A DNA stretch of 64,000 nucleotides, from assembly GCA_910577665.1 (NCBI GenBank), contig CAJTOJ010000001.1, positions 186,001 to 250,000 on the forward strand. Reading direction: 5' to 3'. Positions 1 to 8,016 of the stretch are shown in pieces; position 1 is the first letter of the stretch, and every line of letters starts with the position of its first letter. Made by a program: the position numbers and the translations under genes. The notes beneath the pieces were generated by a model. The model made no database searches. It saw only the letters and a program-made list of their open reading frames with translations, and was not told the origin of the DNA. Source of the stretch: an uncultured Acetatifactor sp. GTDB taxonomy: Bacteria > Bacillota > Clostridia > Lachnospirales > Lachnospiraceae.

Positions 1-244
1 TTATCTTACAGATTTTGCACAGCGGAAATAATACTTTTTCTTCCACAAAATTGAGAATCGGGGTGAGCAGATAAGCCGTAGCCAGTCCAAATACCACAGG
101 CATCAGGATATGGATAATGGTACGGATGCCTGTGGTGATGTTCTGACTGTGGAACACAAAATTATAAAAGATAATACTGGCCGCTATCACCAGAAAAGCT
201 GTGATTCCCCAACGGAAATAGTGATTGTTTCTATTAAATTTCAT
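1..244 (-). CDS. AI-2E family transporter, N-terminal part only
   Basis: The first 81 codons of a membrane protein whose remainder lies beyond base 1. The reading frame starts at ATG 244, preceded by an AAGGGA ribosome site. It shows a basic N-terminus (MKFNRNNHYFRWG), a hydrophobic segment at about residues 13-31 and a second at about 42-62 (HILMPVVFGLATAYLLTPIL) that matches the opening pair of helices of the AI-2E/PerM permease family. Members are polytopic exporters or channels, often of unknown substrate. A good sigma-A promoter lies just upstream. The family call rests on the N-terminus alone, so it is likely but not certain. Confidence 0.7.
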   Translation of the reverse strand, partial: MKFNRNNHYFRWGITAFLVIAASIIFYNFVFHSQNITTGIRTIIHILMPVVFGLATAYLLTPILNFVEEKVLFPLCKICKI

Positions 245-280
245 AACAGTATCCCTTCTTTGGTAATTAGGATTACTCTT

Positions 281-309
281 ATCATACTCTTTCTTTCCTA
301 GGATAACAA
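281..309 (-). promoter_or_regulatory. Sigma-A promoter of the AI-2E-like gene
   Basis: Read on the minus strand: TTGTTA (304-309), a 17-base spacer, then TATGAT (281-286). It lies about 37 bases upstream of the start codon at 244. Confidence 0.6.
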
Positions 310-420
310 GTAGGTTTCCCAAAAAAACGGAAAAAGTATTTATACGGTTGTGGTTCACTTAATATTGAATTCCAATGAGCGGCGTAGCGTGAATAGTGAT
401 TTTATATGGTCTGTAGTCCA

Positions 421-1026
421 TTATCTTGCAATGCTTTCATAAGGGGAGAATTCGAAACGGATGAAGTATCCCCGTTCATGTCGGCAAACAGGACAAATGG
501 CGGGCGCACTGGTTCCTTTGTACACATAACCACAATTTAGGCACATCCACTCCACAGATACATCTGATACAAAGAGCTTTCCTTCTTTCAGCCATTTCCC
601 ATATCGGCCAAACCTGTCCCCATGTATCTTTTCGATCTCCGCAATCTGGAAAAAGGAAGCTGCAATCCGCTCAAAACCTTCCTTCTTCGCCATTTCCCCG
701 AATGCCTGGTATACATTGTCATGTTCTTCATACTCGTTGTGCTGTGCCATATCCAGAAGGCTGCCGATATCTTCGGAGATATCTATGGGATATCCTCCGT
801 CAATGAAGATGGTCTCCCCAGCCATCTCCTTGAGATGATTGTAGAAAATCTCTGCGTGCTCTTTTTCCTGGGATGCTGTGTAGGCGAAAATGGCACTGAT
901 CACAGGTAGTCCGTCTTTTTTGGCCTGGGATGCTGCAAAGGTATATCGGTTCCTGGCCTGGCTCTCACCGGCAAATGCACGCATTAAGTTGTCTTTTGTC
1001 TTGCTTTTCTTAAAATTTGAATCCAT
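421..1026 (-). CDS. rbr: Rubrerythrin
   Basis: A 201-residue non-haem di-iron peroxidase that reduces hydrogen peroxide in the cytoplasm of anaerobes. Residues 10-145 form the ferritin-like four-helix domain with the expected Glu/His ligands (FAGESQARNRYTF, SQEKEHAEIF and a later EIEKIHGDRF). Residues about 160-190 form a C-terminal rubredoxin-like iron site with two Cys pairs (CLNCGYVYKG and CPVCRHE). Length and domain order are those of classical rubrerythrin. The gene stands alone; the leader between 1027 and about 1200 contains a hairpin. The start ATG 1026 is well placed against the conserved N-terminus. Confidence 0.93.
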   Translation of the reverse strand: MDSNFKKSKTKDNLMRAFAGESQARNRYTFAASQAKKDGLPVISAIFAYTASQEKEHAEIFYNHLKEMAGETIFIDGGYPIDISEDIGSLLDMAQHNEYEEHDNVYQAFGEMAKKEGFERIAASFFQIAEIEKIHGDRFGRYGKWLKEGKLFVSDVSVEWMCLNCGYVYKGTSAPAICPVCRHERGYFIRFEFSPYESIAR

Positions 1027-1086
1027 GATATACTCCTTTTCCTGGTTTTTGTGAATGAAAGTTTTATCTCCTCTCCATTAGGACAC

Positions 1087-1124
1087 CTCGAGGCGTTACG
1101 TGCTCTTTTGCACGAAATCCCGAG
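1087..1124 (-). other. Hairpin in the rubrerythrin leader region
   Basis: Inverted repeat with an inner 5-bp stem CGTGC/GCACG (1099-1103 and 1110-1114) and an outer stem CTCG/CGAG (1087-1090 and 1121-1124) extended by two G-C pairs. It lies about 60 bases upstream of the rbr start, between two divergent genes. Function unknown; it could be an untranslated-leader structure. Confidence 0.4.
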
Positions 1125-1213
1125 ACTACTATGCGCCAAAATGATTTTCCACTGGTGAGGCAGACTTGTTCTTTCATAGTATTCCCCATCTACACAAAAT
1201 TATCATTCTGCTA

Positions 1214-1242
1214 TTGTTTTTGTTTCCCAAAAATAATAAAAT
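1214..1242 (+). promoter_or_regulatory. Sigma-A promoter of the TtcA-like gene
   Basis: TTGTTT (1214-1219), 17-base spacer, TAAAAT (1237-1242), about 40 bases upstream of the start codon at 1283. Confidence 0.5.
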
Positions 1243-1282
1243 AGAGGCAAGGCTTTCAAAATAAAAGTCTATGTAAGAGGGA

Positions 1283-2029
1283 ATGAAAATGAAATTACAA
1301 CAGGTTCTGAGTTATGTACGAAAAGCAGTAGATGATTATCACATGATAGAAGCCGGGGACAGGATTGCTGTGGGGATCTCCGGTGGAAAAGACAGCCTTA
1401 CACTGCTATATGCCTTACACGGGCTGAAACGGTTTTATCCTCAGCAGTTTGACATCCATGCCGTCACGGTAGATCTGGGCTTTGAGAATCTGAAGCTGGA
1501 CGAGATAAAGGCGTTATGCAGGAAACTAGAAGTGGAATATACCATTGTAAGAACCGATATCGCCCAGATTGTTTTTCGGGACCGGAAAGAGGAGAATCCT
1601 TGTTCCCTTTGTGCAAAAATGCGAAAGGGTGCACTGAATCAGGCAATCAAGGAAGCTGGCTGCAATAAAGTTGCGTATGCCCACCACCAGGACGATGTGA
1701 TAGAGACCATGCTTATGTCCCTGATCTTCGAAGGCAGGTTCCATACATTCAGCCCTGTTACCTATCTGGACAGGACCGGACTTACTGTGATACGGCCTCT
1801 TATGTACATGAAGGAAGCGGATGTAATCGGATTTGTCAACAAGTATGAGGTTCCTGTAGTCAAAAGCCCTTGTCCTGCTGACGGCCATACAAAACGAGAA
1901 TACGTGAAAGCTCTTTTAAAGCAATTGAACACAGAGAATCCTGGTGTGAAAGAACGCATGTTTACGGCGATTCAAAACGGGACAATGAAAGGATGGGACA
2001 AATACCTTGGCAGTCATGAATCCAGATAA
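1283..2029 (+). CDS. TtcA-like PP-loop tRNA thiolation enzyme
   Basis: A 248-residue adenylating enzyme of the TtcA/TilS PP-loop ATPase group. The PP-loop SGGKDSLT (about residues 34-41) binds ATP. A CxxC pair follows (PCSLCAKMRKG, about residues 107-117) and a further Cys pair region (SPCPADGHTK) lies near residue 197, the cysteine set used in TtcA-like proteins to hold an iron-sulphur cluster. TtcA makes 2-thiocytidine at tRNA position 32; the exact modification made by this clostridial version is inferred only at family level. The start has a good AAGAGGG site 5 bases upstream. The last codons overlap the start of the recombinase gene, so the two are probably co-transcribed. Confidence 0.8.
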   Translation: MKMKLQQVLSYVRKAVDDYHMIEAGDRIAVGISGGKDSLTLLYALHGLKRFYPQQFDIHAVTVDLGFENLKLDEIKALCRKLEVEYTIVRTDIAQIVFRDRKEENPCSLCAKMRKGALNQAIKEAGCNKVAYAHHQDDVIETMLMSLIFEGRFHTFSPVTYLDRTGLTVIRPLMYMKEADVIGFVNKYEVPVVKSPCPADGHTKREYVKALLKQLNTENPGVKERMFTAIQNGTMKGWDKYLGSHESR

Positions 2030-3071
2030 TTACCACGAAGAACAGAACCGGAAAAATATTTTGAAAATGCGGGCAGTGCTGGAAACACTTCCTCCGTTCT
2101 GCCGCATGTTTTTCCGGGGAATAGAACAATTTACGTCCCCAAGAACCAGGCTTGCCTATGCATATGACCTGCGTCTTTTTTTCGAATTTCTCCATGAAAA
2201 AAATGCAGTTTGTGCCAAGTCTGAGATTACCTCTTATGAGGTATCTCTGCTGGACCAGCTTACCAGGCTGGATATTGAAGAATACCTGGAATACATGTCA
2301 CTATACCAGAAGGACGGAAAAGATATTACCAATGAGGAGCGCGGTAAGTCAAGAAAGCTGGCGGCCCTGCGCAGTTTTTACAACTATTTCTACCAGAATG
2401 AAATCATACAGAACAACCCTGCCGCCCTGGTACGGCTTCCCAAGCTTCATGACAAAGAAATTATTCGTCTGGAGCCAAATGAAGTGGCTATTCTGCTGGA
2501 CCAGGTGGAGGACGGCACGAAACTTACCAGAAAGGAGCTGGAATACCACAAGAAAACAAAGCTGCGTGATGTTGCACTCCTAACACTTCTGCTGGGTACT
2601 GGTATCCGGGTATCCGAGTGCGTGGGGCTTAATATACAAGATGTAGACTTTGAGACAGGCGGCATCAAAATACGCCGGAAAGGCGGCTATGAAGCAGTGG
2701 TTTATTTTGGTGAGGAAGTGGAAACTGCCCTTCTGGACTATCTGGAACAACGGGAACAGATCCTCCCGGTGGAGGGACATGAAAATGCCCTGTTCCTTTC
2801 CCTGCAGAACCGTAGAATGGCAGTCCGCTCTGTAGAAAACCTGGTTAAGAAATATACATCCAGGGTTACCACTTTAAAGAAAATCACTCCCCACAAGCTA
2901 AGAAGTACCTATGGAACTACCCTCTACCAGGAATCCGGGGATATCTACCTGGTGGCTGATGTACTGGGTCACAAGGATGTAAATACCACCAGGAAGCACT
3001 ATGCCGCCCAGGCAGATGAACGCAGGCGAAAAGCAGCCGGATATGTCCGTCTGCGGGAAAAGCCCAACTAA
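2007..3071 (+). CDS. Tyrosine recombinase, XerC/XerD type
   Basis: A 354-residue phage-integrase-family recombinase. The N-terminal SAM-like DNA-binding domain covers about residues 15-140. The catalytic domain follows, with the conserved Arg in GTGIRVSE, the HxxR box in PHKLRSTYGT, the next His in LGHKDVNTT, and the nucleophile Tyr in RKHYA. All expected catalytic residues are present, so it should be active. The open frame begins at TTG 2007 inside the end of the TtcA-like gene; ATG 2016 is an equally possible start. It converges on the YneA-like gene and sits beside lexA. Whether it resolves chromosome dimers at dif or serves a local function is not clear from the sequence. Confidence 0.82.
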   Translation: MAVMNPDNYHEEQNRKNILKMRAVLETLPPFCRMFFRGIEQFTSPRTRLAYAYDLRLFFEFLHEKNAVCAKSEITSYEVSLLDQLTRLDIEEYLEYMSLYQKDGKDITNEERGKSRKLAALRSFYNYFYQNEIIQNNPAALVRLPKLHDKEIIRLEPNEVAILLDQVEDGTKLTRKELEYHKKTKLRDVALLTLLLGTGIRVSECVGLNIQDVDFETGGIKIRRKGGYEAVVYFGEEVETALLDYLEQREQILPVEGHENALFLSLQNRRMAVRSVENLVKKYTSRVTTLKKITPHKLRSTYGTTLYQESGDIYLVADVLGHKDVNTTRKHYAAQADERRRKAAGYVRLREKPN

Positions 3072-3118
3072 ACCTGCCAGCAGACCCAAAGACTTAGACC
3101 AAAGATGCAGACCAGGAC

Positions 3119-3150
3119 TTAGATTAAGCTTAGCCTAGGATTTAATCTAA
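3119..3150 (+). terminator. AT-rich inverted repeat between convergent genes
   Basis: TTAGATTA (3119-3126) and TAATCTAA (3143-3150) form a perfect 8-bp stem in the 144-base gap between the convergent recombinase and LysM genes. There is no T-run, so a terminator role is tentative. The surrounding sequence carries short degenerate repeats built on AAAGACTT. Confidence 0.35.
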
Positions 3151-3215
3151 AGGTTTAACCTAAAGACTTCTTCCAGGGACTTCATGGTATCTATCCTCTG
3201 TGGGCACCTGTAGTT

Positions 3216-3605
3216 TCAGAAATACTCAGCGGAATAATAAGGAACCACTAGAAACTGCCCTGCATACAAGTCTTCATTTTCCTCCAGATGGTTCATACGC
3301 TTTATCTCAGAAATATAGGCATGTTTATCCTTGTAATAATTATAATCTATATATTTGTCTGCCAGATTCCACAGTGTATCGCCACTCTCCACTATGATCC
3401 CTGTGTAATACTTGAAGCCGCTGCCTGCATTGGAACAGATGGCATCGTAAGAGATGGTTCCCAGCAGAATAATACAGCATGTTGCCATCACGGACAGGCA
3501 TGTGATCAGATATCTCTTCCGCTGTTCCCTGCGGCTACGGATCTCCCTTTTACAGTATCTCAGTTCCCGGTCACTCATCTCCTGTATCTTCCTGCTACCC
3601 CTCAT
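3216..3605 (-). CDS. YneA-like LysM cell-division inhibitor candidate
   Basis: A 129-residue protein with a basic cytoplasmic N-terminus, one membrane segment (about residues 37-58) and a C-terminal LysM domain beginning IIVESGDTLWNLADKYI. This is the layout of B. subtilis YneA, the SOS-induced division suppressor encoded divergently from lexA, and the gene order here is the same. The start chosen is ATG 3605, with GGGAGG 8 bases upstream. Longer in-frame starts up to 3743 are rejected because they would place the coding region across the LexA box and overlap the promoter. Regulation by LexA is strongly suggested by the sites in its promoter. Function is inferred from context and domain only. 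Confidence 0.75.
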   Translation of the reverse strand: MRGSRKIQEMSDRELRYCKREIRSRREQRKRYLITCLSVMATCCIILLGTISYDAICSNAGSGFKYYTGIIVESGDTLWNLADKYIDYNYYKDKHAYISEIKRMNHLEENEDLYAGQFLVVPYYSAEYF

Positions 3606-3724
3606 TTCCTCTGCCTCCCATACCATATCCGCATTACAGCTGACATGGTTCCTAATCCGATAGCTCCCTGCAACCAATCGTCTATATCTTAATCTGCATG
3701 TAAATCTGCCGACTGTATGTTCGA

Positions 3725-3736
3725 GAACATTCGTTC
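3725..3736. promoter_or_regulatory. LexA (SOS) box, perfect match
   Basis: GAACATTCGTTC matches the Gram-positive LexA consensus GAAC-N4-GTTC exactly. It lies just downstream of the -10 of the YneA-like gene, where bound LexA would block transcription. Confidence 0.8.
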
Positions 3737-3745
3737 TATACATGG

Positions 3746-3774
3746 ATTATAAGACAGGAACACTTGTTTGTCAA
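3746..3774 (-). promoter_or_regulatory. Consensus promoter of the YneA-like gene with an internal LexA half-match
   Basis: On the minus strand TTGACA (3769-3774), 17-base spacer, TATAAT (3746-3751): both boxes are perfect sigma-A hexamers. The spacer contains GAACACTTGTTT (3758-3769, plus-strand reading), one mismatch from the LexA consensus. A consensus promoter held down by repressor sites is typical of SOS genes. Confidence 0.75.
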
Positions 3775-3796
3775 GAGCAAATCGAACATATTTTTG

Positions 3797-3835
3797 GAAT
3801 ATATGTTTGCTTTTTCCGCGAGAATGTGATAGAAT
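3797..3835 (+). promoter_or_regulatory. lexA promoter with overlapping weak LexA box
   Basis: TTGCTT (3807-3812), 17-base spacer, TAGAAT (3830-3835). GAATATATGTTT (3797-3808) overlaps the -35 and differs at two positions from GAAC-N4-GTTC. This fits moderate autoregulation of lexA. Confidence 0.55.
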
Positions 3836-3940
3836 AAGAATACAATGAAATTTGAGGATTTGAGCAGTATAAAATCAACAATATGTCTCATTTCCAATTA
3901 TAGGAAGATGACTGGAAATCTAGAAAAGAGAGGTACAGAT

Positions 3941-4558
3941 ATGGGATTTGGTAAAATTACCCCTAAGCAACAGGAGATTCTCGATTATATTAAGGAAGAG
4001 ATCTTGAAAAAGGGCTATCCGCCCACTGTTAGGGAGATCTGTGAAACGGTTCACTTAAAGTCAACCTCTTCTGTCCACTCCCATCTGGAGACCCTGGAAA
4101 AGAACGGATATATCCGCCGTGATCCTACGAAGCCCAGGGCCATTGAGATCTGTGATGACAATTTTCAGATGGTTCGCACAGAGATGGTGAGCATTCCCAT
4201 TGTAGGAAATGTTGCTGCCGGGCAGCCTATATTTGCAGAAGAGAATATACAGGACTATTTTCCTGTTCCCGCAGATGTAGTTCCTAAGGGAGAGTCTTTC
4301 ATTTTAAACGTGCGGGGGGATTCCATGATCAACGTGGGAATCTTCAATGGGGATAAGGTCTTTGTCCATTGCTGTGATTCTGCCCATAATGGAGACATTG
4401 TTGTGGCGTTGATTGAGGATTCTGCCACAGTTAAGACTTTTTATAAAGAAGAGGATCATATCCGGCTTCAGCCTGAGAATGATTCCATGGATCCTATTAT
4501 TGTGGATGACTGTCAGATCCTTGGAAGGGTTTTCGGTATTTTCCGTTTTTACAAATAG
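3941..4558 (+). CDS. lexA: LexA SOS repressor
   Basis: A 205-residue LexA. Residues 1-70 form the winged-helix DNA-binding domain ([15 protein letters not shown] and the recognition region [16 protein letters not shown]). The Ala-Gly self-cleavage bond lies in NVAAGQP (about residues 86-92). The S24 peptidase domain carries catalytic Ser in RGDSMINVG and catalytic Lys in SATVKTFY. The start is ATG 3941, with an AGAGAGG site about 8 bases upstream; an in-frame ATG at 3845 has no ribosome site and would add a non-homologous 32-residue tail. It is divergent from the YneA-like gene and shares an SOS control region with it. Confidence 0.95.
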   Translation: MGFGKITPKQQEILDYIKEEILKKGYPPTVREICETVHLKSTSSVHSHLETLEKNGYIRRDPTKPRAIEICDDNFQMVRTEMVSIPIVGNVAAGQPIFAEENIQDYFPVPADVVPKGESFILNVRGDSMINVGIFNGDKVFVHCCDSAHNGDIVVALIEDSATVKTFYKEEDHIRLQPENDSMDPIIVDDCQILGRVFGIFRFYK

Positions 4559-4668
4559 CGTGGAAAATTCCCAATTTCTGTTACTGGCCTGTTACCGGAA
4601 TAAAAAAAATGTATGTAGGCACAATAATACAGCCGGTAGTAAAAAGCCGTGCAGAAATGAGGGAAAAT

Positions 4669-4887
4669 ATGGGAAACAAATTTTTAGACGGTACAGCTCT
4701 TACCATTGTTATCATCGGCGCTATCAACTGGGCTTTGATCGGCCTGTTCCGTTTTGACCTGGTTGCCTATATTTTTGGCAATATGTCTTGGCTGTCCAGA
4801 ATCGTCTATGCCCTTGTTGGTATCTGTGGCCTTTACCTGATTAGTTTTTATCTTCATCTGGGTCACAGGAGAGGCGATCCTGCCTGA
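4669..4887 (+). CDS. DUF378-family small membrane protein
   Basis: A 72-residue protein with two hydrophobic segments (about residues 7-27 and 38-60). The sequence TALTIVIIGAINWALIGLF followed by the FDLVAYIFG turn is the hallmark of the DUF378 (YuzA-like) family. Function unknown. The start ATG 4669 has GAGGGA 5 bases upstream. It lies about 110 bases after lexA on the same strand and could be read from the same transcript. Confidence 0.8.
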   Translation: MGNKFLDGTALTIVIIGAINWALIGLFRFDLVAYIFGNMSWLSRIVYALVGICGLYLISFYLHLGHRRGDPA

Positions 4888-5284
4888 TAAAAGCTCTGCG
4901 TCATGAAACTATCGCAAATGAAAAGCCCCTGCTAATAAGCGGGGCCGTAAACAGCATCTTCAAGAAAAGAAAATCTAATGTTTTCAAGGGACAGCGTGGC
5001 ATTTGTCACGCCGTTTCCTCTTTTAGCAGTTTATCCAGAAAAATAAACTCCAGACGGCTATACGGAATGGCTGTACTGCTGTGCCTGCCGCCAGGTTTAT
5101 CAAGGTCTCCACATAGATGGCTCAAGCCAGGCTGGCTTCCACATCACTTGACCTTCCTAAGGTTAATATTCAAGTCTCCCACTACAAAATATACCGGATC
5201 GCATGAACTCCTTCTCTATGTAGGAATAGGTCCAAATGCGAAGAAAAAATGAAATTTTCTATCTTCTATCTGTTCCTGCTTACC
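4888..5284. other. Intergenic region without a convincing gene
   Basis: About 400 bases between convergent genes. It holds a short inverted repeat GCCCC/GGGGC near 4926-4945 and another GCGTGGCA/TGTCACGC near 4993-5012, possible terminators without T-runs. On the minus strand a short stretch near 5155-5200 reads PVYFVVGDLNINLRKVK then stops. It is preceded by an in-frame stop and has no start, so it may be the decayed end of a lost gene. Confidence 0.35.
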
Positions 5285-5647
5285 TTACATCTGTAAATCT
5301 GCCGGATCAATCTGACGCCCATCTGCCCAGATGCGTTCCAGATCATAGAGCAGGCGGTTCTCCTTATCGAATATGTGCACAATTAAGTCACCGAAATCCA
5401 TCAGAACCCAATTTGCAGTGTCAAAGCCTTCTATCTGGCGCACCATATGTCCGGCCCTTCCCAGCATCTCTTCTACACTGTCGCACAATGCCTGGATCTG
5501 ATTGCGATTGCTCCCTCCTGCAATGAGGAAGTAATCAGCCAGTACAGATACCTGGCTGATGTCAATCAGACGGATATCCTCTCCTTTTTTTTCTTCCAGG
5601 GCCTTGATGGCCAGTTTTGTCATCTCCAATGATTTGGTTTGTTCCAT
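5285..5647 (-). CDS. rsfS: Ribosomal silencing factor RsfS
   Basis: A 120-residue protein of the RsfS/YbeB/Iojap family, which binds L14 on the 50S subunit and blocks joining with 30S in slow growth. Family residues are visible in DISQVSVLADYFLIAGGSN and the C-terminal WVLMDFGDLIVHIF. Length is typical. It follows nadD and yqeK in the order common in Firmicutes (nadD-yqeK-rsfS). The start ATG 5647 is followed by the expected N-terminal helix. Confidence 0.93.
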   Translation of the reverse strand: MEQTKSLEMTKLAIKALEEKKGEDIRLIDISQVSVLADYFLIAGGSNRNQIQALCDSVEEMLGRAGHMVRQIEGFDTANWVLMDFGDLIVHIFDKENRLLYDLERIWADGRQIDPADLQM

Positions 5648-5833
5648 AGAATATCCCTTCCTTTTCTTCTTTTCTTCTTTCCCTCTGTCCTACATCCTGC
5701 TTTGCTCCATTGTGATGTCTAATGTCCTATACACCTCTTCCAAGGAATCCTTTTTGCGCTGTATACGGCCTGCCTGTCCCGTAAGGAACAAGACCAAAGG
5801 ATTCCATACCCAACGTGCACGGAGGTAAGTCTC

Positions 5834-6424
5834 TCATTTTGCTGCGTTTTCACAGTAATAGGCATATGTCACTTCTGTAATGGTATCTATTTCCTTGCCG
5901 GAGGTTCTTAAGTATTCCAAAGTGCCTTTCAGAATCCGTCTGACAGCCTGGTCCAGGTCCACAAAGGCCAGACGGCGTATCTCTTTCAGATCTGCGACTG
6001 GTGCCGTGGTTCTGTTTGGCTCTATATAATCTGCAACAAACAGGATTTTTTCCAATAGGCTCATTTGGGGTCTGCCAGTGGTATGATGACGAATGGCATT
6101 TATGATCTCATTGTTCTGGATGCCATATTTCTCTGTGGCTATACAGGCTCCTGTCTTCGCATGGAGCAGAAATGGATTCCTGCGTTCTGTCTCCGTGATG
6201 GATATGGCATGTTTTTTACAGTATGTGAGCTGTTTTTCCTCTGACAGACATTTGGTGCAATCATGGAGCAGCCCTGCCAGCCGGGCTTCCCGAATGGAAG
6301 CTCCATACCGCATGGCCAGAGATGCGGCAGTGAATTCTACGCCCAGGGTATGCTCATAGCGTTTTTGGCTTTGCAGTTTTTTTATGGCCTTCCGCAGCCT
6401 GGCAATTTCCTCTTTTTCCTTCAT
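5834..6424 (-). CDS. yqeK: YqeK, HD-domain Ap4A hydrolase (symmetrical)
   Basis: A 196-residue HD-superfamily hydrolase. YqeK proteins split diadenosine tetraphosphate symmetrically into two ADP with a di-iron site. Metal-binding motifs are visible: His in RYEHTLGVE, the HD pair in GLLHDCTK, His in LLHAKTG, and RHHTTG, with a distal Asp in FVADYIEP. It lies between nadD and rsfS, its usual neighbours. The stop is 186 bases upstream of rsfS. Confidence 0.9.
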   Translation of the reverse strand: MKEKEEIARLRKAIKKLQSQKRYEHTLGVEFTAASLAMRYGASIREARLAGLLHDCTKCLSEEKQLTYCKKHAISITETERRNPFLLHAKTGACIATEKYGIQNNEIINAIRHHTTGRPQMSLLEKILFVADYIEPNRTTAPVADLKEIRRLAFVDLDQAVRRILKGTLEYLRTSGKEIDTITEVTYAYYCENAAK

Positions 6425-6539
6425 GGCGTCTTTCTGGACATCCTTTCTTTTCTCTTTCTACCTTTTCATACCGTTCCCCATGTTTATGCAATGTCTCATC
6501 AGTCCGAGGCGTTTCGTACCTCTGTGGCATTGGCCATGG

Positions 6540-7148
6540 TCATGTATCCAGATACCACCTTTTTTCTTCTATATAGGATAATACCTTATCTGGAACCATA
6601 TACCGAACGCTGAGTCCGTTTTGGATCCGTTCCCGGATTATGCTGGAGGAAATGGGGAGTGGGAGGAAGGGCAACAGCTGGATCTCACCGCCATAACGTT
6701 GCAAAAGTTCCTGGCGTTTGTCCCTAAGACGGTCCATGGACACATCCCCCCGTGCTGCAGCCAGAAGAATGGCATTCTGAAATATTTTCTCCGGGTATTT
6801 CCATCTCTCCATGGAATACAGGCAGTCTGCACCCATAATAAAGTAAAAAGTGCAGTCCGGAAAGGATAGTCTAAGCTGTTCCAAGGTCTCATAGCTATAC
6901 GTATAGCCTTCCCTGCTTACTTCCACATCCAGGCAGCGGAACTTCTCATTGCCTTCTACAGCCAGTTCTGCCATACGGAGCCTCTCCTGGCCAGGCAGTA
7001 CATTCCTGCCTGCTTTCTGATAGGAAATCCCTGTGGGAACAATCCATGTCTCGTCCAGCCCGGCAGCACCAGCAGCCCATTCTGCCAGCATCAGATGTCC
7101 TATATGAATGGGATCAAATGTCCCTCCCATTATGCCGATTTTCCTCAT
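6540..7148 (-). CDS. nadD: Nicotinate-nucleotide adenylyltransferase
   Basis: A 202-residue nucleotidyltransferase that converts nicotinate mononucleotide plus ATP to deamido-NAD in the cytoplasm. The N-terminus holds the GGTFDPIHIGH nucleotide-binding motif and the C-terminal third holds the SSSIIRERI box (the ISSTxIR motif of the family). Length is normal. It begins the nadD-yqeK-rsfS block. Confidence 0.94.
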   Translation of the reverse strand: MRKIGIMGGTFDPIHIGHLMLAEWAAGAAGLDETWIVPTGISYQKAGRNVLPGQERLRMAELAVEGNEKFRCLDVEVSREGYTYSYETLEQLRLSFPDCTFYFIMGADCLYSMERWKYPEKIFQNAILLAAARGDVSMDRLRDKRQELLQRYGGEIQLLPFLPLPISSSIIRERIQNGLSVRYMVPDKVLSYIEEKRWYLDT

Positions 7149-7228
7149 TTTCCTCTATTTCCTTCTATGCCAGACTTCCTCAAGTGTCCAGTTAGGCTTT
7201 TGGCATCAATGCCATGAAAGATGCATGC

Positions 7229-7302
7229 CTAGTCTTTTCTATATAGCTAAGTCTTTTCCATATAGCTAAGCCTTTTCATAAAATTAAGTCTTTCCATATA
7301 GT
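7229..7302. repeat. Four imperfect 18-19 bp tandem repeats
   Basis: The unit TAAGTCTTTTCCATATAGC occurs four times with small changes (about 7229-7247, 7248-7266, 7267-7284 and 7285-7302). It lies in the 380-base gap between yhbY and nadD, which otherwise shows no gene. No palindromic structure or spacer pattern suggests CRISPR. Confidence 0.7.
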
Positions 7303-7529
7303 CCGGACTCTGCCTCAGACAATGCAGTTTGGCACAATACAACCAGATCCCTGAAGCCGTGTTTGAAAATTCAGTCCCACCATCTGCACGCCTCACTTTG
7401 CTGTATATTTGGCCCTCATTCGATCAACATAGCTCACTACATCTCCCTCATTTGGGTCAAATCTCCCATAAATTGTGATGCACATCTGCCAGAAAGCATT
7501 TTTCAAACACACTCTAAAAGAGACGGCTT
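7303..7529. other. Intergenic remainder without a recognised feature
   Basis: The rest of the nadD-yhbY gap. No open frame with a ribosome site was found on either strand and no strong hairpin with a T-run was seen. Confidence 0.4.
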
Positions 7530-7817
7530 CTATGGCAAGATGATTCCTGGCTTATCCTTATTTGGCCTGTATAGCACAAATCGTTTGCCAATGACCTGTA
7601 CCACCTCCGAGTGAGTCCGCTCTGCCATGATCTGCGCTATCTCTCCGGGATCATCCAGGCAGTTTTTTAATATGGCAATTTTTACCAGTTCATTTTTCTG
7701 TAGGGATTCGCCTACCGCTTCCGTCAGTTCCGGTGTCAGACTCGACTTTCCCACTTGAAAGGTTGCATGCATCGTGCTGGCAAGTCCCTTTAAATATGCT
7801 CTTTGCTTACTTGTCAT
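7530..7817 (-). CDS. yhbY: YhbY-type RNA-binding protein (CRM domain)
   Basis: A 95-residue single CRM-domain protein linked to 50S subunit assembly. Family features are MTSKQRAYLKGLA at the N-terminus, the VGKSSLTPELTEAV stretch (GxxG-like loop), LVKIAILKNC, and the C-terminal VQVIGKRFVLYRPN. The start chosen is ATG 7817, which has GGGGTG 6 bases upstream and matches the family N-terminus; a further 12 in-frame codons upstream are part of a hairpin and are rejected. It follows obg, a frequent partner in ribosome assembly. Confidence 0.9.
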   Translation of the reverse strand: MTSKQRAYLKGLASTMHATFQVGKSSLTPELTEAVGESLQKNELVKIAILKNCLDDPGEIAQIMAERTHSEVVQVIGKRFVLYRPNKDKPGIILP

Positions 7818-7830
7818 TTTTACACCCCGT

Positions 7831-7846
7831 GCCCGTTTCAGCGGGC
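7831..7846 (-). promoter_or_regulatory. Hairpin abutting the yhbY ribosome site
   Basis: GCCCG-TTTCAG-CGGGC, a 5-bp GC stem that ends one or two bases before the GGGGTG Shine-Dalgarno of yhbY on the minus strand. A similar hairpin, GTGCGC-TTCA-GCGCAC, precedes the sepF ribosome site at 14521-14536. Confidence 0.5.
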
Positions 7847-7964
7847 GTACCAATCAATATTTGCTCTTTGATGCCAGACCGCAGGCCTGGCATAGGAAGT
7901 TTACTTCCAAGCTTACACCTCCATATGCCCGCCTTTGACAAGCACCGATTTCAATAATCCTCAT

Positions 7965-7982
7965 GTGCGCTTTGGCGCACAT
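7965..7982. repeat. Perfect palindrome in the obg-yhbY gap
   Basis: ATGTGCGC-TTTG-GCGCACAT. It closely resembles the hairpin upstream of sepF and a weaker one upstream of obg, suggesting a recurring intergenic hairpin family in this genome. Confidence 0.5.
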
Positions 7983-8016
7983 ATCAAACTTTTTCCACCC
8001 GGCTAAACGGGCTTAT

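Noticed and set aside
3606..3743. Longer N-terminus for the YneA-like protein
   Set aside because: It would run the coding sequence through the LexA box region and start at or before the promoter -10.
5067..5252. 61-codon plus-strand frame in the lexA-rsfS gap
   Set aside because: No ribosome site, composition unlike neighbouring proteins, and no family resemblance.
7229..7302. CRISPR array
   Set aside because: The repeats are directly adjacent without unique spacers and no cas genes are present.
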